Shown: positions 1 to 10,046, counted from the stretch's first letter. The stretch: 64,000 nucleotides of DNA from an uncultured Caulobacter sp. (GCA_913776195.1 CAJYMH010000035.1:65437-129436); one strand, 5' to 3'. Made by a program: numbers and translations. The notes: generated by a model from the letters alone, not told the origin.

Positions 1-1
1 C

Positions 2-1117
2 ACGGCGCTGCATGCCGGAGACTCCAGCCGCCCCTGCGGCGACATGCGGAAGATCACGCCGGCTCACCCCGTCGCCGCCCGCATCCCCGGCTGGCGGCCG
101 GTGGACGGTGAAGCCGCCGCCGATTTCCCCGCCGGAATCGTCGAGTCGGGCGGCAAGACGGTCGGGGTGCTGAAGATCAGCCTGTTCATGGCCGACCCGG
201 CGGTCTGCGAGGCGGCGGCGAAGACGCTGAATCTGCCGCCGGACAAGCCCTGCGATCAGGATTGCGGCGACCTCCTGGACCGCGCGACCTATCAGCTGCT
301 GACCGACCGTTTCGCAAGCCGCCTTCGAGACCTGAAGGCGGCCGGGGCCGAGGTGCTGATGGTCGATCTGGCCAGCAATGGCGGCGGCCGAGAATGGGCT
401 GAGGTCGTTGCTCGCATGGTCACCGCCAAGCCCGTGAAAGGCGCCCGCGTCGATCTGGTGCGTGCCGAGGCGACCGCAGAGGCGCTGGAGGAGCGCGCGG
501 CCGATCTGGAAGGTTACGCCCGCAAGGCCAAGGGGGCCGACAAGGTCATGTTGTCGAAGGCGGCTTCCGAACTGCGGGCGACGGCGGCCGAGGCGCGTCG
601 CCCCTGTGCGGCCGCGCCGTTCCTGAAGCGCGAAGCCTCGGCCTGCGCCTGGCTGGTCAAGGGCGGCTATTCCACCGGGCTGACGGACCAGCTGGACCCC
701 GCCTGGGCGGACCGTCCGTGGGCGGGGGACCTCTATGGTCCCGCCAACATGAAGCACGAGGCGGGCCTGTGGTCGGGACCGCTGATCGTCCTCGTCGACG
801 CCGGCTCGGCCTCGGCTTCCGAGGAGATGGCGGCGGAACTGCAGGACGCGAGCGCGGCGGTGATCCTGGGCTCGCCCACTTTCGGCGCGGGCTGCGGCCA
901 CAGCACCGAGGCCAGGCCAATCCCGTTGAAGAACACCGGCGGCTTCCTGTCCCTGCCCGACTGCGCCCGCATGCGCGCGGACGGGTCCAACGAGATCATG
1001 GGCGTGGAGCCCGACATCCTGATCGGCTTCCGCCGCAGCGACAGCCCTGGCCGCAAGGCGCATCGGCTGGCGGCCAAGCTGCCGGAGGCGGTGGCCGCTG
1101 CGGCCGCTAGGCCCTAA
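2..1117 (+). CDS. S41 family peptidase, 5' end missing
   Basis: The reading frame is open to the left edge, so the true start lies outside the window; a first in-frame ATG is at 44. The visible 371 residues contain the C-terminal-processing-protease fold of family S41: a strand with VDLASNGGG near residue 120 and the serine region [10 protein letters not shown] near residue 260 of the ATG-started protein, followed by a [10 protein letters not shown] turn. Family knowledge says S41 enzymes are serine proteases, often periplasmic, that use a Ser-Lys dyad. The N-terminal signal and any PDZ domain are not visible. The gene ends convergently with uvrC; the two stop codons overlap by four bases. 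The substrate cannot be inferred. Confidence 0.8.
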   Translation, partial: TALHAGDSSRPCGDMRKITPAHPVAARIPGWRPVDGEAAADFPAGIVESGGKTVGVLKISLFMADPAVCEAAAKTLNLPPDKPCDQDCGDLLDRATYQLLTDRFASRLRDLKAAGAEVLMVDLASNGGGREWAEVVARMVTAKPVKGARVDLVRAEATAEALEERAADLEGYARKAKGADKVMLSKAASELRATAAEARRPCAAAPFLKREASACAWLVKGGYSTGLTDQLDPAWADRPWAGDLYGPANMKHEAGLWSGPLIVLVDAGSASASEEMAAELQDASAAVILGSPTFGAGCGHSTEARPIPLKNTGGFLSLPDCARMRADGSNEIMGVEPDILIGFRRSDSPGRKAHRLAAKLPEAVAAAAARP

Positions 1118-2994
1118 CCCTTCCGGAAGAAGGCGTGGATGCGTTCGGCCAGAGGGACGCTCACGCCATCGACCTTGACCAGATCCTCGACGCTGGCGCG
1201 GGAAACGCCGCGCGCCGAGCCGAAGGCGTGCAGCAGGGCCTTCTTGCGGCCGGGACCGACGCCCTCGATCTCATCGAGGGGGTTCTTCTTGATGTCCATG
1301 GCCCGACGCGTGCGGTGGCTGCCGATGGCGAAGCGGTGGGCTTCGTCGCGCAGGCGCTGCAGGTAGTAGAGCACGGGTGACTTCGGCTCGAGCATGAAGG
1401 GGTCGCGACCCGGGATGAAGAACCGCTCCAGCCCCGCATCGCGATCCGGCCCCTTGGCGACGCCCACTACCGGGATGTCATCGACGCCCAGGTCGGCCAT
1501 GACCTCCAGCGCAGCGTCGAGCTGGCCCTTGCCGCCGTCGATGAGGACGAGGTCTGGGCGGACGGCGTTCTCGCCCTCCTCCTCTTCCTTGACCAGGCGG
1601 GAGAAGCGGCGGCGCAGCACCTCCTTCATCATGCCGTAGTCATCGCCGGGGGTGAGCTCGGCACCCTTGATGTTGAACTTGCGGTACTGGCTCTTCTGGA
1701 ACCCTTCCGGCCCGGCCACGATCATGCCGCCCACGGCGTTCGTGCCCTGGATGTGGCTGTTGTCGTAGACCTCGATCCGCTCCGGCTGGCCATCCAGTTG
1801 GAAGGCCTCGCAGACCCCGGCCAGCAGTTTCGACTGAGCTGAACTCTCGGCCATCTTGCGGCCCAGCGCCTCGCGGGCGTTGGTCAGGGCGTGGCCGACC
1901 AGGTCGCGCTTCTCGCCGCGCTTTGGGGTGCTGATCTCCACCTTGCGGCCGCTCTTGATGCAGAACGCCTCGGCCAGCAGGGCGCACTCGTGCGGGTCGA
2001 CATTGGTCAGCATCAGGCGCGGGATCGGCTGGTTCTCGTAGAACTGGCCCATGAAGGCGCCGAGGATCAGGGCCTCCTCCGAGACCCCCTCCTCTTCCGC
2101 CGCGGTCGAGACGCGGGGGAAGTAGGCCTTGTTCCCCCAGTTCTGGCCGGCGCGGAAGAAGAACACCTGGACACAGGCCTGCCCCCCCTCGACGTGCAGG
2201 GCGAAGACATCGGCCTCGTCCACGGTCTCGGGATTGATCTGACTTTCCTGGGCCACGGCGGCCAGGGCGCGGATGCGGTCGCGCAGGCGGGCGGCGCGCT
2301 CGAATTCCAGGTCGTCGGAGGCGGCCTGCATCTCAGCCGACATGCGGCCCATGACCGCCCGGCTTTTGCCCCGCAGAAAGGCCTCGGCCTCGTCCACCAG
2401 CAGGTTGTAGTCGGCCTTGGAGATCAGGTCCGTGCAGGGCGCCGAGCAGCGACGGATCTGGTGCAGCATGCAGGGACGCGTGCGGCTGTCATAGACGCTG
2501 TCCGAGCATGACCGCAGCAGGAACGCCTTCTGCAGGGTGTTCAGCGTGCGGTTCACCGCCCAGGCGCTGGCGAAGGGACCGAAATAGTCGCCCTTGATCG
2601 TGTGCGCCCCGCGGTGCTTGCGCAACTGGGGCGCGTCGTGGTCGCGGCGGATGACGATCTCGGGGAAGCTCTTGTCGTCGCGCAGCAGGACGTTGAAGCG
2701 CGGCTTCAGCTGCTTGATCAGATTGATCTCGAGCAGCAGGGCGTCGGCTTCGGTCCGCGTGGTGACGAACTCCATCGACCGCGTGGCGTCGACCATGTGG
2801 GCGATGCGGTTGGTGTGAAAGCGGCCCTGCGCGTACTGCACCACGCGCTTCTTCAGGCTCTTGGCCTTGCCGACGTACAGGACCTCGTCGTCCTCGCCGA
2901 TCATGCGATAGACGCCCGGCCCGTCGGGCAGGCGCTTCACCTCGTCCTTGATCAGGGCGGCGCCGGTCAGTCGTGTGGCGGTCGTGTCGGTCAC
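1114..2994 (-). CDS. uvrC: UvrABC system protein C
   Basis: UvrC makes both incisions in nucleotide excision repair together with UvrA and UvrB. The 626-residue protein has the usual order: a GIY-YIG nuclease domain (GPGVYRM to [13 protein letters not shown], about residues 25-50), a UVR motif ([11 protein letters not shown], about 230) that contacts UvrB, the UvrC RNase H-like nuclease half (VYDNSHIQG and [14 protein letters not shown]), and a C-terminal helix-hairpin-helix pair ([18 protein letters not shown]). Length matches the family. The start is GTG at 2994 with no convincing Shine-Dalgarno sequence upstream, so the exact start is less certain than the identity. It stands alone, divergent from the oxygenase-like gene at 3060. 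Confidence 0.97.
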   Translation of the reverse strand: MTDTTATRLTGAALIKDEVKRLPDGPGVYRMIGEDDEVLYVGKAKSLKKRVVQYAQGRFHTNRIAHMVDATRSMEFVTTRTEADALLLEINLIKQLKPRFNVLLRDDKSFPEIVIRRDHDAPQLRKHRGAHTIKGDYFGPFASAWAVNRTLNTLQKAFLLRSCSDSVYDSRTRPCMLHQIRRCSAPCTDLISKADYNLLVDEAEAFLRGKSRAVMGRMSAEMQAASDDLEFERAARLRDRIRALAAVAQESQINPETVDEADVFALHVEGGQACVQVFFFRAGQNWGNKAYFPRVSTAAEEEGVSEEALILGAFMGQFYENQPIPRLMLTNVDPHECALLAEAFCIKSGRKVEISTPKRGEKRDLVGHALTNAREALGRKMAESSAQSKLLAGVCEAFQLDGQPERIEVYDNSHIQGTNAVGGMIVAGPEGFQKSQYRKFNIKGAELTPGDDYGMMKEVLRRRFSRLVKEEEEGENAVRPDLVLIDGGKGQLDAALEVMADLGVDDIPVVGVAKGPDRDAGLERFFIPGRDPFMLEPKSPVLYYLQRLRDEAHRFAIGSHRTRRAMDIKKNPLDEIEGVGPGRKKALLHAFGSARGVSRASVEDLVKVDGVSVPLAERIHAFFRKG

Positions 2995-3059
2995 GGGGGC
3001 AGATATAGGGCGGTTCGGGGCGTTTTGTATTCCTCGCGATGTCTGGGTTAGAAGGCCGC

Positions 3060-3680
3060 ATGACCCTGCGCCCGCTCTTCGTCACCCACCTCTACGAGGC
3101 CACCCTGGCCGGCGACAAAGGCTTCGACGCCTTCAACGCCGAGCTGGAGGACGCCTGCCGCATGATCGCCGACGAGGACCGGGCCGGCCGCGCCTGGGCC
3201 AAGCAGAAGGGCTATCCCGGTTACACTTCCTACGCCTCGCTGGACGACCTGCCGATGCGGGCGACGGTGTTCGAGGATCTGAAGAAGAAGCTGGACAAGC
3301 ACGCCGCCGCCTTCGCCCGCGACCTGATGCTGGACCTGGACGGCAAGAAGCTGCGGCTCGACAGCCTGTGGATCAATATTCTCAAGCCCGGCGGCGGGCA
3401 CAGCGGCCACATCCATCCGCATAGCGTGCTGTCCGGGACGATCTACGTCTCCACACCGCCCGGCGCCTCGGCCCTGAAGCTGGAGGACCCGCGCCTGGCG
3501 ATGATGATGGCCGCGCCCCTGCGTGACGCGGACGCGCCCGAGGAGCGTCAGCCCTTCGTCTATGTCCAACCTGAGCCGGGCGCGATCCTGATGTGGGAAA
3601 GCTGGCTGCGCCACGAGGTGCCAGCCAACGCCGCCAAGCAGGAACGCATAAGCGTCAGCTTCAACTACGGCTGGCGATAG
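3060..3680 (+). CDS. putative 2OG-Fe(II) oxygenase, TIGR02466-like
   Basis: This is a 206-residue protein of the TIGR02466 type, a small double-stranded beta-helix family related to 2-oxoglutarate/Fe(II) oxygenases. The metal-binding candidates are visible: a HSGHIHPHS segment about residue 115-123 and a distal histidine in [10 protein letters not shown] about residue 183, followed by a basic ERISVSFNY stretch that in the fold would hold 2-oxoglutarate. An upstream ATG at 3039 is in frame, but the ATG at 3060 is preceded four bases away by GAAGG, so 3060 is preferred. Substrate unknown; the family is often described simply as hypothetical. It diverges from uvrC with only about 65 bases between starts. 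Confidence 0.75.
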   Translation: MTLRPLFVTHLYEATLAGDKGFDAFNAELEDACRMIADEDRAGRAWAKQKGYPGYTSYASLDDLPMRATVFEDLKKKLDKHAAAFARDLMLDLDGKKLRLDSLWINILKPGGGHSGHIHPHSVLSGTIYVSTPPGASALKLEDPRLAMMMAAPLRDADAPEERQPFVYVQPEPGAILMWESWLRHEVPANAAKQERISVSFNYGWR

Positions 3681-3767
3681 GCGCACCCCCCAATTGGGGG
3701 TCTCTTCCGACCATGGTTCGCTCTACCTAGGCTCGACGTGAATCGCGTGAGTTTGAGGGGACTGACG

Positions 3768-6101
3768 ATGGCGACCATCACTGGAACGAACGGCGACGAC
3801 GAGCTTGCGGCGAACACCGCGGCGGGCAATGTCTATGAAGGCCTGGGCGGCGACGACTACATGCGCGGCGCCGACGGCAAGGACACCTACAACGGCGGAG
3901 ACGGTTTCGACCGGGTCAGCTTCGGGGTTCCGCACGCCACCCAGGGGGTGATCGCCGACCTGCGGACGCAATCGGTGACCAACGACGGGTTCGGCAACGC
4001 CGAGACCATGACCTCCATCGAAGGCCTGGGCGGCGGGACCTATTTCGCGGACCTTTTCGAGGGCGACGACAAGGTCAACTTCTTCCTGGTCGGGCTCGGC
4101 GACACCGCTCGGGGACGCGGCGGCGACGACACCTTCCAGATCGACGATGCGCCCGCCCTGATCGACGGCGGAGAAGGCGTCGACGGCATCACGCTGTTCG
4201 CGCTTCGCCGCTGGGTGAAGGGCGCAGACGGGACGGTGAGCTTCGTCTCAGGGGCCTCGAAGGGGGTGATCGTCAGCCTGGCGACCGGCTTTATCGTTGA
4301 TGACGGGTTCGGCAATACGGGCCGCATCGCCAACATCGAGAACCTTGGGGGCAGCACCAAGAACGACGAACTAATCGGCGACGCCAAGGACAACGTGCTC
4401 AGCGGCTGGGAAGGCGACGACTATTTCCGCGGTGGGGCCGGCAAGGACACCTTCCACGGCGGTGACGGCTTCGACCGCATCAGCTTCGCCGAGGCGGACG
4501 CCACTCAGGGGGTTATCGCCGACCTGCGCACCCAGACCATCACCAATGACGGCTTCGGCAACGCCGAGACAATGACCTCCATTGAGGCGCTCGGCGGCGG
4601 TACGCGCTTCGCCGACCTGTACGAGGGGGACGACAACGCGAACTTCCTGGTCGTGGGCCTGGGCGACACCGCCCGCGGACGCGGCGGGAACGACACCTTC
4701 CAGATCGACGAAGCCCCGGCCACGCTCGATGGCGGAGATGGGATCGACACGATCAGCGCCTTCACCTTGACCCGCTGGGTGGAGAAGAACGGCGCCATCA
4801 CGCGAGAAACCCTGACGACGCCAGGCTCGTGGGGCGGAGTGAACATCGACATCGGACGGCGCGGCTACATCTACGACGCCTGGGGCAACAGCGGCAGGGT
4901 CACCAATATCGAGAACGTCAACGGCACGGCGTTCAATGACGTCATCTTTGGCAGCAACGGCGCCAACATCCTGCGCGGCGGTGATGGCGACGACATCCTC
5001 ATCAGCATGAGCGGCGACGACATCATCGAAGGCGGCGCCGGCAAAGACATGATCTTCAGCGGCGGCAACGACGGCCAAGGCGAGGTTGCGGTCACCGGGA
5101 ACGACACCCTTCGCGGCACGATCGCGGAGTTAACCGGCGACACCTTCATCCTCGACGCCGGGGACAAGGTCGAAGTCACCGGGGCGACCGTAAGCAGCGC
5201 GACCCTGGCCAACCAGACGCTCACCATCAACACGTCGGCCGGCGCGGTGACCATCGGCACGGGCGCGGCCGTTCGAAGCGGCACGGTGTCCATATCGGGC
5301 TCGACGGTGACCATCACGGCGGTGTCCAGCAACTGGACCCCAACCGCCGCAGAACTGGATGCCGGGTTCGGCAAGGTGGTGGGCGTCTCGCCGACCTCGG
5401 CTAAGGCCACCGCGCAGACCGTGACCCTAGCCGACGGACGGGTCGTGGAGAACACGCTCCACGCCGACGCCCAGCAGCTAACGACGCTCAAGAACCAGTA
5501 CGCCGCCGGCAATATCAGCAGCGCCGAGCTGTCGCAGAAGGTGGCGGCCATGGCCTCGGACACTACGGCGGTGGCGGTACAGGCCTATCAGTTCTTCACC
5601 GGCAAGACCCCGCTGGCGGCCGGGATCACCCACTTGGTGGACAGCCCGGACAATCCCAACGACCTGACCGATCCCTATTACGCCACGTTCAACGAGGCGA
5701 ACCGCTACATCAACTTCGCCGTAAACCTGGGCAAGCTGGGCGAAGGCAAGGAAGCGTTCGCGGCCGGCTATGGCGCGTTGTCCTTCGAGGCGGCGATCCG
5801 CAAGGCCTATGACGTGGTCATCGGCAACAGCGTCGCGGCCGCCAACGGCGTCAACGTCGACGCCGCCGTTGCCTATGTGGCGGGGCGTCAATCCTACTTC
5901 GCGGCCTATGGCGGCGACGACATCGGGACCAAGGCCGCCATGGTCGGCTACCTGATGCAGGCGGGCCTGGAGGCGAAGTTCGGCCATTACGCCAAGGCGA
6001 CGACCGCCTTCCTGATCGACGCCATGGACGGAACCGCCAGCTACAACGTGCCGCTGCTGGGCGTATACGGGGACGGCTCCAGCCTCACCCCTGGCGGGTG
6101 A
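3768..6101 (+). CDS. RTX repeat surface protein A with RsaA-N-like C-terminal domain
   Basis: This 777-residue acidic protein has no classical signal peptide. Residues about 5-440 contain glycine-aspartate repeats of the GGxGxD calcium-binding RTX kind (GGDDYMRGADGKD, GGAGKDTFHGGDGFD, RGGDGDDIL). A 188-residue block is duplicated in tandem. Residues about 570-777 form an alpha-helical domain that includes YQFFTG at 607 and ANRYINFAVNLG. From memory this closely resembles the LPS-binding N-terminal region of the Caulobacter S-layer protein RsaA, here placed at the C-terminus. RTX proteins normally leave by type I secretion; no type I ABC exporter is in this window. ATG 3768 is chosen because GAGGGG lies seven bases upstream; a GTG at 3738 is possible. 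Its 3' end overlaps the convergent DUF998 gene by 61 bases. Confidence 0.88.
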   Translation: MATITGTNGDDELAANTAAGNVYEGLGGDDYMRGADGKDTYNGGDGFDRVSFGVPHATQGVIADLRTQSVTNDGFGNAETMTSIEGLGGGTYFADLFEGDDKVNFFLVGLGDTARGRGGDDTFQIDDAPALIDGGEGVDGITLFALRRWVKGADGTVSFVSGASKGVIVSLATGFIVDDGFGNTGRIANIENLGGSTKNDELIGDAKDNVLSGWEGDDYFRGGAGKDTFHGGDGFDRISFAEADATQGVIADLRTQTITNDGFGNAETMTSIEALGGGTRFADLYEGDDNANFLVVGLGDTARGRGGNDTFQIDEAPATLDGGDGIDTISAFTLTRWVEKNGAITRETLTTPGSWGGVNIDIGRRGYIYDAWGNSGRVTNIENVNGTAFNDVIFGSNGANILRGGDGDDILISMSGDDIIEGGAGKDMIFSGGNDGQGEVAVTGNDTLRGTIAELTGDTFILDAGDKVEVTGATVSSATLANQTLTINTSAGAVTIGTGAAVRSGTVSISGSTVTITAVSSNWTPTAAELDAGFGKVVGVSPTSAKATAQTVTLADGRVVENTLHADAQQLTTLKNQYAAGNISSAELSQKVAAMASDTTAVAVQAYQFFTGKTPLAAGITHLVDSPDNPNDLTDPYYATFNEANRYINFAVNLGKLGEGKEAFAAGYGALSFEAAIRKAYDVVIGNSVAAANGVNVDAAVAYVAGRQSYFAAYGGDDIGTKAAMVGYLMQAGLEAKFGHYAKATTAFLIDAMDGTASYNVPLLGVYGDGSSLTPGG
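3852..4979 (+). repeat. 564-bp tandem duplication inside RTX gene A
   Basis: Two copies of a 564-bp unit follow one another in frame, from 3852 and from 4416. Each starts at a GDDY codon run and contains the same order of motifs: GFDR, ATQGVIADLRTQ, TNDGFGNAETMTSIE, then GLGDTARGRGG and DTFQID. Nucleotide identity is high over roughly the first 330 bases (3852-4180 against 4416-4744) and falls in the rest, where copy 2 has a different loop after residue 340. This looks like an old segmental duplication kept in frame. Confidence 0.85.
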
Positions 6102-6700
6102 GCCGAGGCCGCCTGGCGATGCAGCGCCCAGGCGGCGATCCCCAGCCACAGGATGCCGAGGAAGGCGTGGGCGCGCTGCCAAAGGCCCACGTCGGAGCCC
6201 GTACGGACGTTCCAGACGCCGATCAGCAAGGCCAGGACCAGCAGCAGGCCGCAGAACCAGACGACAGACAGGGCGGTGAGCAGGCCGTAGCCCGGTCGGC
6301 GCCATAGGGCCCAGGCGGCGAACAGCGGCGCGAACTGGATCGCGAGCCCTACACCGCAGGCGCGGTGCATGGGATCGGGCCAGTGGAAAAGCCCGCCGAA
6401 CACGGCGCCCAGCCCGGTCAGAGCCACCCACAGCCCCGCGAAGGCGGAAACGATGCGCCGCCCGCCCGCCGCCTCCAGCGCGTGGGCGAAGCCGCCGCCG
6501 GCGAACATGCCGGCCACGCCGCCGACCACCATGCCGATGTTGAAGATCAAGGGGAACGGCGCCTTTGGTCCGCCCAGCTCGCTGATGAACTGCGAGCCGG
6601 CGTCGAAGCCGGGGAACAGCGCCTGGGCGATCAACACGTCGGACACCAGCACGCCGGGTGCGAACATCCCGATCTTGAGAAGCTGGTTGGTGGTCAGCAC
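6041..6700 (-). CDS. DUF998 family membrane protein
   Basis: The protein of about 219 residues has six probable membrane helices, for example the stretches FNIGMVVGGVAGMFAGGGF, IVSAFAGLWVALTGLGAVF and WFCGLLLVLALLIGV. The sequence order, including a FxSELG motif after the first helix (FISELGGPKAPF), fits the DUF998 family, whose function is unknown. The longest frame reaches 6871, but that would run over the start of the divergent gene at 6870. A GTG at 6700, preceded by GAGG eight bases upstream, gives a start directly before the first helix (TTNQLLKIGMF) and is preferred. An ATG about 75 bases further upstream is also possible. The 3' end overlaps RTX gene A by 61 bases on the opposite strand, which is unusual. 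Confidence 0.75.
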   Translation of the reverse strand: MLTTNQLLKIGMFAPGVLVSDVLIAQALFPGFDAGSQFISELGGPKAPFPLIFNIGMVVGGVAGMFAGGGFAHALEAAGGRRIVSAFAGLWVALTGLGAVFGGLFHWPDPMHRACGVGLAIQFAPLFAAWALWRRPGYGLLTALSVVWFCGLLLVLALLIGVWNVRTGSDVGLWQRAHAFLGILWLGIAAWALHRQAASAHPPGVRLEPSPYTPSSGTL

Positions 6701-6869
6701 GCGTGGGCCCTCGGACAAGTCCCGGCACACTTCCCGAAAGCCCGACCGCCGGTCAATGGGGCGAGACGCCGCCATCGAACGATCCACAAGCGAAAGCGGC
6801 CCCGTTAACCGGACTTTTACGCGATGCCTTAACCGCGATGTGCGATTCGACGTCCAGGAGCCAAAGACC

Positions 6870-7094
6870 ATGGACGTTTACGCCGTCGCCGCCGCAGGCA
6901 TGCAGAACGCCTTCAAGCGCCTCGATTCGAGCGCTCAGCGAGTCGTGCGCTGGTCCTCGCCCGAAGGCGAGGATGTGGATCTGGCCGAAGAAGCCGTAGA
7001 GCAGATCAAGGCCGAGACCGAGCTGGCCGCCAACGCTGCGGTGGTCAAAACCGCCGACAAGATGATGGGCTCGCTGCTGGACATTAAGGTCTAG
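6870..7094 (+). CDS. small flagellar rod-like protein (minimal D0-like)
   Basis: The 74-residue protein begins MDVYAVAAAGMQNAFKRLD, like the N-terminal helix of flagellar rod and hook proteins. It ends with a helix (VDLAEEAVEQIKAETELAAN, then VVKTADKMMGSLLDI) that matches the C-terminal rod domain of the FlgB/FlgC/FlgG family. The large middle region of those proteins is missing. The start is supported by CAGGAG nine bases upstream of ATG 6870. No other flagellar gene is nearby. It could be a structural relic or a small accessory protein; the rod-like similarity is seen in sequence, the role is not known. Confidence 0.7.
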   Translation: MDVYAVAAAGMQNAFKRLDSSAQRVVRWSSPEGEDVDLAEEAVEQIKAETELAANAAVVKTADKMMGSLLDIKV

Positions 7095-7099
7095 CCCCC

Positions 7100-7122
7100 C
7101 CTTCTCCCTCGATGGGAGAAGG
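7100..7122. terminator. hairpin between convergent genes
   Basis: A perfect nine-base inverted repeat, CCTTCTCCC and GGGAGAAGG, with a five-base loop lies between the convergent rod-like gene and the M28 peptidase gene. There is no clear T-run on either side, so it may be an imperfect bidirectional terminator or a copy of the short hairpin repeats common between genes in alphaproteobacteria. Confidence 0.5.
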
Positions 7123-7131
7123 TTCTCGTCC

Positions 7132-8820
7132 TTACTTCCCGAACAGCTGCCCGAAGAAATCGCCCTGGTTCCACTGGGGACGCTCGTCCATGTCGGCGAG
7201 TTCGCGGGCGATCTCGTAGTTCAGCTTGGCGAACTTGGCGCCGGCCGCGTAGTCGATGCCCTGGTCCAGGTCGTCGTTCGGCTTGTGGTAGCGCTCGGCC
7301 AGGAACTTGGTGAAGGCCTCGCGGCCCGGTCCTTCGAAGCCGGTCATCAGGAACACCGACGGCACGCCCTGCTCCACGAAGCGGTAGTGGTCGCTGCGGG
7401 TGAACAGGCCCTCTTCCGGCAGGGGATCGGGCGACAGCTTCACGCCCATGCTTTCGGCCGCGCGGCGCACCGCCGGGCCGAGGTTCGAACGCTCGGCGCC
7501 GAAGGCGATCACGTCGCTGAACGGATAGGTCAGGACCGGCATGTCGAGATTGACGTTGGCCGCCATAGAGCCCTTGGGCACGGTCGGATTGTTGGCGAAG
7601 TAGTCAGCGCCGACGAGGCCCTTCTCCTCGGCGGTGACGGCCAGGAAGACCACCGAACGGCGCGGGCGATCGGGGCTCTGCGTGAAACCACGGGCGACTT
7701 CAAGCATCGTTGCGATGCCCGAGGCGTTGTCCATGGCGCCGTTGTAGATCTTGTCGCCGTTCTTGTCGGCCTTCTCGGAAACACCCTCGTGGTCGAGGTG
7801 GGCTGACAGGACGATCACCTGATCGCGCAGCGTCGGGTCGGAGCCCTCGATCACCCCGGCGACGTTGGCGCTCTGCACGCCCGCGATTTTCGAATCGACG
7901 GTCGCCTGCATCTGTTTCGGCAGGGCGAAGGTCGGGGTGCGGCCGTCCGGATCGGCGGCCATGCGCATGATGTCCTCATAGCCGTAGGGCGCGCCAAGCA
8001 GCAGCTTCTTCGCGCCGTCCAGGCTGAGGGTGGCGATGGGCGGGGCCGAGGCGCCGGGGAAGAACACCGCGCCCGACTTCTCGCGCCAGCTCATGGAGCT
8101 GCCCTGCCAGGTGTTGAGGCCGCGAGCGAAGGGGCGGACCTTTTCGCGCATGGGCGTCTGCAGCGTGATGACGCCGATCGCGCCGCGCTTGGCGGCCTCG
8201 ATGCGCTTGGTCTTGCCGCCGGCGTAGTGGGCGCGTTCTTCGGTCTGGAAGCCGCTGGGCGCGCCGGTCAGGACAACGACCACCTTCCCCTTCACGTCGA
8301 GGCCGGCGTAGTCGTCACGGCCGCGTTCCGGCGCGACGACGCCATAGCCGACGAACACCATCGGCGCGTTCACCGCCACCTTGGCCGCCACCGGCTGGGC
8401 GCCCGGCAGATAGTCGGTCCCGAAGACCAACGGGACAGCCTTGCCCTTCGCGCCCGCGCGCAGGGCCAACTTGCCCTTGGTCGCCGAGGCGTAGGAGACC
8501 AGCGGCGTCTTCTGCAGGTAAGAGGCGTAGTCGCCGGCCGGCTTCAGGCCCAGCTCCTCGAAACGGCCGGCCACATAGGCGGCGGCGACATCATAGCCGC
8601 GCGTACCGGCCTCGCGCCCTTCCAGCAGATCGCTGGCCAGGAAGGTCATGTGCGCCTTCATCGCCTCGGCCGACGGTTCGAACATCGGGGCCGGCGGCGG
8701 AAGCGGCGGCAGGGGATCGGACGGCGGAAGCGGCGCCTCTGCGGTGGTGATCGAGACGCAGGCAGACAGGACAAGGGCGGCGCTGCTCAGGGCGGCGGCC
8801 TTCAGGAATTTCAGCGCCAC
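7132..8820 (-). CDS. M28 family zinc metallopeptidase, lipoprotein
   Basis: The 562-residue protein starts with a lipoprotein signal (SSAALVLSAC, lipobox LSAC near residue 21), so it should be anchored to a membrane outside the cytoplasm. A proline-rich linker follows, then an M28 peptidase with an inserted protease-associated (PA) domain at about 130-300. Zinc-site motifs are visible: SAHLDHEG about 345, GAMDNASGIA about 363, VTAEEKGLVGADYF about 400 and SDHYRFVEQGVPS about 470. M28 enzymes are aminopeptidases; the exact substrate is unknown. GTG at 8820 is the start, with GGGGGAG eight bases before it. Confidence 0.9.
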   Translation of the reverse strand: MALKFLKAAALSSAALVLSACVSITTAEAPLPPSDPLPPLPPPAPMFEPSAEAMKAHMTFLASDLLEGREAGTRGYDVAAAYVAGRFEELGLKPAGDYASYLQKTPLVSYASATKGKLALRAGAKGKAVPLVFGTDYLPGAQPVAAKVAVNAPMVFVGYGVVAPERGRDDYAGLDVKGKVVVVLTGAPSGFQTEERAHYAGGKTKRIEAAKRGAIGVITLQTPMREKVRPFARGLNTWQGSSMSWREKSGAVFFPGASAPPIATLSLDGAKKLLLGAPYGYEDIMRMAADPDGRTPTFALPKQMQATVDSKIAGVQSANVAGVIEGSDPTLRDQVIVLSAHLDHEGVSEKADKNGDKIYNGAMDNASGIATMLEVARGFTQSPDRPRRSVVFLAVTAEEKGLVGADYFANNPTVPKGSMAANVNLDMPVLTYPFSDVIAFGAERSNLGPAVRRAAESMGVKLSPDPLPEEGLFTRSDHYRFVEQGVPSVFLMTGFEGPGREAFTKFLAERYHKPNDDLDQGIDYAAGAKFAKLNYEIARELADMDERPQWNQGDFFGQLFGK

Positions 8821-8969
8821 GCGGCGACTCCCCCAGACAAGAACTCGGGGGACTAGGCCCGCCTCGTCATCGTTCCGTCAAGCACGGGTACGTCGGTTTG
8901 GGGTCGACCTGAGCGTCTAGGGCGTTAGGCTGGGCCTATCCAAAATCAGCAGAACACCGGAGGACCTCC

Positions 8970-10046
8970 ATGATGGAGTTCGTCGACGCGTCCTTGCGCG
9001 CCCTTGGCTGGGCCCCGCCCTGGGCCGTAAGCCTGATCGTGTTGGGCGTCGCCGCGGTCGTCGGCCTGACCGCCCATGCCGTGGCTGAGAAGGTCGCCGC
9101 CAGGGTCGTGCGCGGGCGCGACGAGTTCTGGCGCTCACTGGTCGCCCGGATCGCCAAGCCGAGCCGCCTGGCCTTCCTGATCGTCTTCCTGGGCGTGGGC
9201 GCGGGGCTGGCGCCGCTCACGCCCGGCCAGAAGGACCTGCTGGGGCACAGTCTGCTGATCGGCTTCATCGCCTTCCTGGGATGGGCGGCGCTCACCGCGC
9301 TCGACATCGCCGCCAGCCTCTACATGCGCCGCTTCCGCATCGACGAGGCCGACAACCTCGTCGCCCGCAAGCATCTGACCCAGGTGCGCATCCTGCAGCG
9401 GGCCTGCGCCACCCTGATCGTCGTCCTGACTCTGGCCTTCGCCCTGATGACCATCAGCAGCGTGCGGCAGTGGGGCGTCAGTCTGCTGGCCGCCGGGGGC
9501 GCGGCGGGGATCATCGTCGGCCTGGCCTTGCAGCCGCTGCTGACCAATCTGATCGCCGGCCTGCAGATCGCCATGACCCAGCCGATCCGCATCGACGACG
9601 CAGTGATCGTCGAGGGCGAATGGGGCCGCGTGGAGGAGATCACCGGAACCTATGTGGTGGTGAAACTGTGGGACTGGCGACGCATGGTCCTGCCGCTCAG
9701 CTACTTCATCCAGACCCCGTTCCAGAACTGGACGCGTGAGAGCGCCAGCCTGATCGGCACGGCCATGCTCTATGTGGACTACAGCGCCCCGGTGAACGTG
9801 CTGCGCGCCAAGCTGGAGGAGATCGCCAGGGCGTCAAAGCTGTGGGACGGCCAGGTGGTCAATCTGGCGGTGACGGATGTCCAGGAGCGGGTGATGCAGA
9901 TCCGGTGCCTGGTCAGCGCCAGCGACGCCGGCCGCGCCTTCGACCTACGCTGCGAGGTGCGGGAGAAGATGATGGACTTCCTGCAGGCCGAACACCCCGG
10001 CGCCCTGCCCCGCACCCGTCTGGACATGCCGTTGGGGGCGACCTAG
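8970..10046 (+). CDS. small-conductance mechanosensitive channel, MscS family
   Basis: The 358-residue protein has about four N-terminal membrane segments and then the MscS pore helix and beta domain: GAAGIIVGLALQPLLTNLIA about 170-190 followed by QIAMTQPIRIDDAVIVEGEWGRVEEI about 197-225. The C-terminal half is the cytoplasmic vestibule. MscS channels open on membrane tension to release solutes during osmotic downshock. The start at 8970 has GGAGG upstream, and a second ATG follows directly at 8973. The stop codon overlaps that of the convergent RTX gene B by four bases (CTAG). Confidence 0.92.
   Translation: MMEFVDASLRALGWAPPWAVSLIVLGVAAVVGLTAHAVAEKVAARVVRGRDEFWRSLVARIAKPSRLAFLIVFLGVGAGLAPLTPGQKDLLGHSLLIGFIAFLGWAALTALDIAASLYMRRFRIDEADNLVARKHLTQVRILQRACATLIVVLTLAFALMTISSVRQWGVSLLAAGGAAGIIVGLALQPLLTNLIAGLQIAMTQPIRIDDAVIVEGEWGRVEEITGTYVVVKLWDWRRMVLPLSYFIQTPFQNWTRESASLIGTAMLYVDYSAPVNVLRAKLEEIARASKLWDGQVVNLAVTDVQERVMQIRCLVSASDAGRAFDLRCEVREKMMDFLQAEHPGALPRTRLDMPLGAT

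Noticed and set aside
5478..6728. 416-codon frame antisense to RTX gene A and over the DUF998 gene
   Set aside because: Arginine-rich shadow frame typical of high-GC DNA; the DUF998 frame in the same place has clear membrane helices.
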